DNA from: an uncultured Acidobacteriota bacterium
GTDB taxonomy: Bacteria > Acidobacteriota > Terriglobia > Terriglobales > Acidobacteriaceae
Reading direction: 5' to 3'
DNA: 64,000 nt
Assembly: GCA_903851035.1 (NCBI GenBank)
Contig: CAINND010000115.1
Span: 1-64,000, forward strand
Program-made: the position numbers and the translations under genes
Shown: positions 62,378 through 64,000 of the stretch, one piece after another
Position numbering within the stretch: the stretch's first letter is position 1
Layout: every line of letters begins with the position of its first letter
Notes under the pieces: model-generated
Databases searched by the model: none
What the model saw: the letters and a program-made list of their open reading frames with translations, nothing else
What the model was told of the DNA's origin: nothing

Positions 62378-62578
62378 GTGGAACAGGGAACTGTGAAGTG
62401 GTTTAACGACGCAAAGGGTTTCGGATTCATCAGCCGCCAGAACGGAGAGGACGTTTTCGTCCACTTCTCCGCGATTCAGACCAACGGCTTCCGTAGCCTT
62501 CAGGAAGGCCAGGCTGTTTCGTTCAACGTGGTCAAGGGGCCCAAGGGCTTCCAGGCCGAGAACGTTCAGGCCATCTAA
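62378..62578 (+). CDS. Cold-shock domain protein (CspA family), second copy
   Basis: The 66-residue protein has both RNA-binding motifs, KGFGFISR and DVFVHFSAI. The start is GTG at 62378 with AAAAGAGGA seven bases upstream; the in-frame TTG at 62345 lies in an A-rich leader and would add 11 residues. TATACT at 62233-62238 may be its -10 box, giving a leader of about 140 bases. It shares most of its sequence with the paralogue at 4050. A UUCG-capped terminator follows. Confidence 0.95.
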   Translation: MEQGTVKWFNDAKGFGFISRQNGEDVFVHFSAIQTNGFRSLQEGQAVSFNVVKGPKGFQAENVQAI

Positions 62579-62593
62579 GCCATCCGGCTTTGC

Positions 62594-62623
62594 AAAGGCC
62601 CGGGACTTCGGTCTCGGGCCTTT
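62594..62623 (+). terminator. Terminator after the second cold-shock gene
   Basis: AAAGGCCCGGGAC and GTCTCGGGCCTTT pair with one mismatch around a TTCG tetraloop. Confidence 0.85.
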
Positions 62624-62679
62624 CACTTGCTATTCGCCCCTGGTCTTCTTCCCCGCCGCTGAATTTGCTACCCTGACAT

Positions 62680-64000
62680 ATGGCTTCCCCTTTCAATCCA
62701 GGCGGGCAATCCGTCGCAGCCACACGGCCGCGCGAGATTCCCTACAACTACACTTCGGCCTCCGATGCGCAGGCCGTCAGCTTCCTGCTGGGCGACGCCA
62801 CGGTGCGTACGCTCGACGAGTTGCGCAGCGCGCGCGTCACCGGACGCAGCGCCCGCATCCTGATGCGCCTCTTCGGCGAGGTGCTGATCCATCGCCGCAA
62901 TCCTTACCTTTACGAGGAGCTGGTAACCAGCGCGCAGCGCCGACGCCGCTTCTTCGGCAACTCCGCCAAAGACCTGGAAATCATCGCCGGCAAAGCCGAA
63001 GGCGATCCCCGGGTGCTGGACATTCTTGCGCAGTGCCGCAAGCTCTTTGCCGACTTCCGCACGGAAATTGAGCAGACACCCGGCGAACGCAATCGCGTAC
63101 GCCGCGAGCTGGCGCCAATCGTGGGCACGAACAACGTACTCTTCGATCCCTTCACACTTGTCTCCCACGCCACAGACGCCACCGACTGGCGCTTGTTTGT
63201 ACCGCTGGCCGTGGTCACACCGGATGACGAAGCACAGGTAGCGCCGCTGCTGGTCTCCATCGCCAAGCTGGGTCTGAAGGTGGTTCCGCGCGGCGCCGGC
63301 ACGGGTCTCACCGGCGGAGCTGTTCCCTTGCGCGCGGGCTGCGTGGTGCTCAACACGGAGCGCCTTAACCGCATCCGCGCCATTCGCGATGAGGAGTTCC
63401 TGCTGGACAACGGCCAGACGGTCACCGCCCCGGTCATGGAGGCCGAGGCCGGCGTGATCACTGAAAAGGCCATGGAGCACGCCGCCGAGCATGGGCTGGT
63501 CTTTGCCACCGATCCCACCAGCGCGTGGGCCTGCACCCTGGGTGGCAACATTGCGGAAAACGCGGGCGGCAAGATGGCCGTGCGCTGGGGCACCTGCATC
63601 GACAACCTAGTGGAATGGCGCATGAGCATGCCCGGCGGAAAGCGCTGGCGTGTGCGCCGCGCCAACCATCAGTTGCGCAAGATTCTGCCCAATGACACGG
63701 TGATCTTCGACGTGCTGGACGAGAGTGGCGACCTGCTGCGGCGCATTGAACTGAAGGGCACGGAGATTCGCAAGAACGGACTCTGGAAGGACATCACCAA
63801 CAAGGCCCTGGGTGGCGTACCCGGATTGCAAAAGGAAGGCACCGACGGCGTCATCACCTCCGGCGTCTTTGTGCTCTATCCGGAGTATCCGGCCATGCGC
63901 ACGCTTTGCCTTGAGTTCTTCGGGCCGGACTTTGACGAGGCCAGCCGAGTCATCCTGGAACTGGCGCGGGCATTTCCCTTCCCCGCTGATGGCGAAGAAG
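62680..64000 (+). CDS. FAD-linked oxidase with N-terminal DUF3683 (partial, runs off the end)
   Basis: The frame stays open from ATG 62680 to the last base, 440 residues. The N-terminal REIPYNYTSASDAQAV and HRRNPYLYEEL with TGRSARIL belong to DUF3683. A PCMH-type FAD-binding domain follows from about residue 180: VVPRGAGTGLTGGAVPL binds the flavin pyrophosphate, and WACTLGGNIAENAGG is the second contact. Such proteins are usually over 1,000 residues, with a C-terminal iron-sulfur part, and act like respiratory D-lactate or glycolate dehydrogenases. The C-terminal half is outside the window. Confidence 0.85.
   Translation, partial: MASPFNPGGQSVAATRPREIPYNYTSASDAQAVSFLLGDATVRTLDELRSARVTGRSARILMRLFGEVLIHRRNPYLYEELVTSAQRRRRFFGNSAKDLEIIAGKAEGDPRVLDILAQCRKLFADFRTEIEQTPGERNRVRRELAPIVGTNNVLFDPFTLVSHATDATDWRLFVPLAVVTPDDEAQVAPLLVSIAKLGLKVVPRGAGTGLTGGAVPLRAGCVVLNTERLNRIRAIRDEEFLLDNGQTVTAPVMEAEAGVITEKAMEHAAEHGLVFATDPTSAWACTLGGNIAENAGGKMAVRWGTCIDNLVEWRMSMPGGKRWRVRRANHQLRKILPNDTVIFDVLDESGDLLRRIELKGTEIRKNGLWKDITNKALGGVPGLQKEGTDGVITSGVFVLYPEYPAMRTLCLEFFGPDFDEASRVILELARAFPFPADGEE

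Overview
The window is 64 kb of dense, GC-rich chromosome. It carries about 60 protein genes, one tRNA and no rRNA, phage, transposase or CRISPR array. The gene content points to a Gram-negative member of the Acidobacteriota (Terriglobia-like): a squalene/hopanoid cluster of hpnC/D/E type, a full Tol-Pal locus, Tat secretion, a PagL-like outer-membrane enzyme, and many copies of short hairpin repeats between genes. I infer the phylum from this combination. No species can be named from the sequence alone.

Layout. Bases 1-3.8 kb hold the tail of a probable tatB, then tatC, an M28 lipoprotein peptidase, a TerC-family membrane protein and a NUDIX hydrolase. A cold-shock gene at 4.05 kb precedes a 12-kb block, all on the minus strand, for hopanoid synthesis. 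In transcription order it is ispH, shc, an intruding HEPN-like/CBS gene, hpnA, hpnG, two zinc-dependent MDR dehydrogenases, hpnC, hpnD, hpnE. This covers isoprenoid supply (IspH), FPP to squalene (HpnD, HpnC, HpnE), cyclisation (Shc) and side-chain maturation (HpnG, HpnA). hpnH is not here. The two dehydrogenases are plausible candidates for the unassigned side-chain reduction.

16.9-24.8 kb holds a low-GC secreted protein of unknown function, a YceI protein, an alpha/beta hydrolase, recN and an M13 metallopeptidase, separated by hairpin repeats. 25.1-31.8 kb is tolQ-tolR-tolA-tolB-pal-cpoB followed by an ECF sigma factor and its zinc-type anti-sigma partner. 31.8-33.7 kb (minus) encodes a Tat-exported phosphoesterase and two haem proteins. 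tRNA-Gly(CCC) follows, then a DEAD-box helicase with a striking hexapeptide-repeat tail and an AT-rich PD-(D/E)XK/DUF5655 gene.

37-64 kb is mostly housekeeping: slipin, SPOR protein, ArsR regulator, quinone oxidoreductase, PagL-FtcD, YebC, GalT, a large membrane TPR protein, MutS, an Xre/DUF2975 pair, a HAD phosphatase, an RsbW/STAS pair, a secreted phosphodiesterase, AhpD-like and OB-fold proteins, a family-2 glycosyltransferase broken by an in-frame amber codon, an MFS transporter, QueF, a PLP decarboxylase, PepD, a second cold-shock gene and the start of a large FAD-linked oxidase.

The main non-genic signal is a modular family of intergenic hairpin repeats. Their outer ends are conserved while the inner stems differ between copies. 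They sit mainly at 2.9-3.2, 11.9-13.5, 16.7, 18.3, 19.1, 20.3 and 22.3-22.7 kb. Several genes use GTG or TTG starts, which I chose from Shine-Dalgarno (SD) spacing and stop/start overlaps. All functional calls come from reading motifs; no database search was run.
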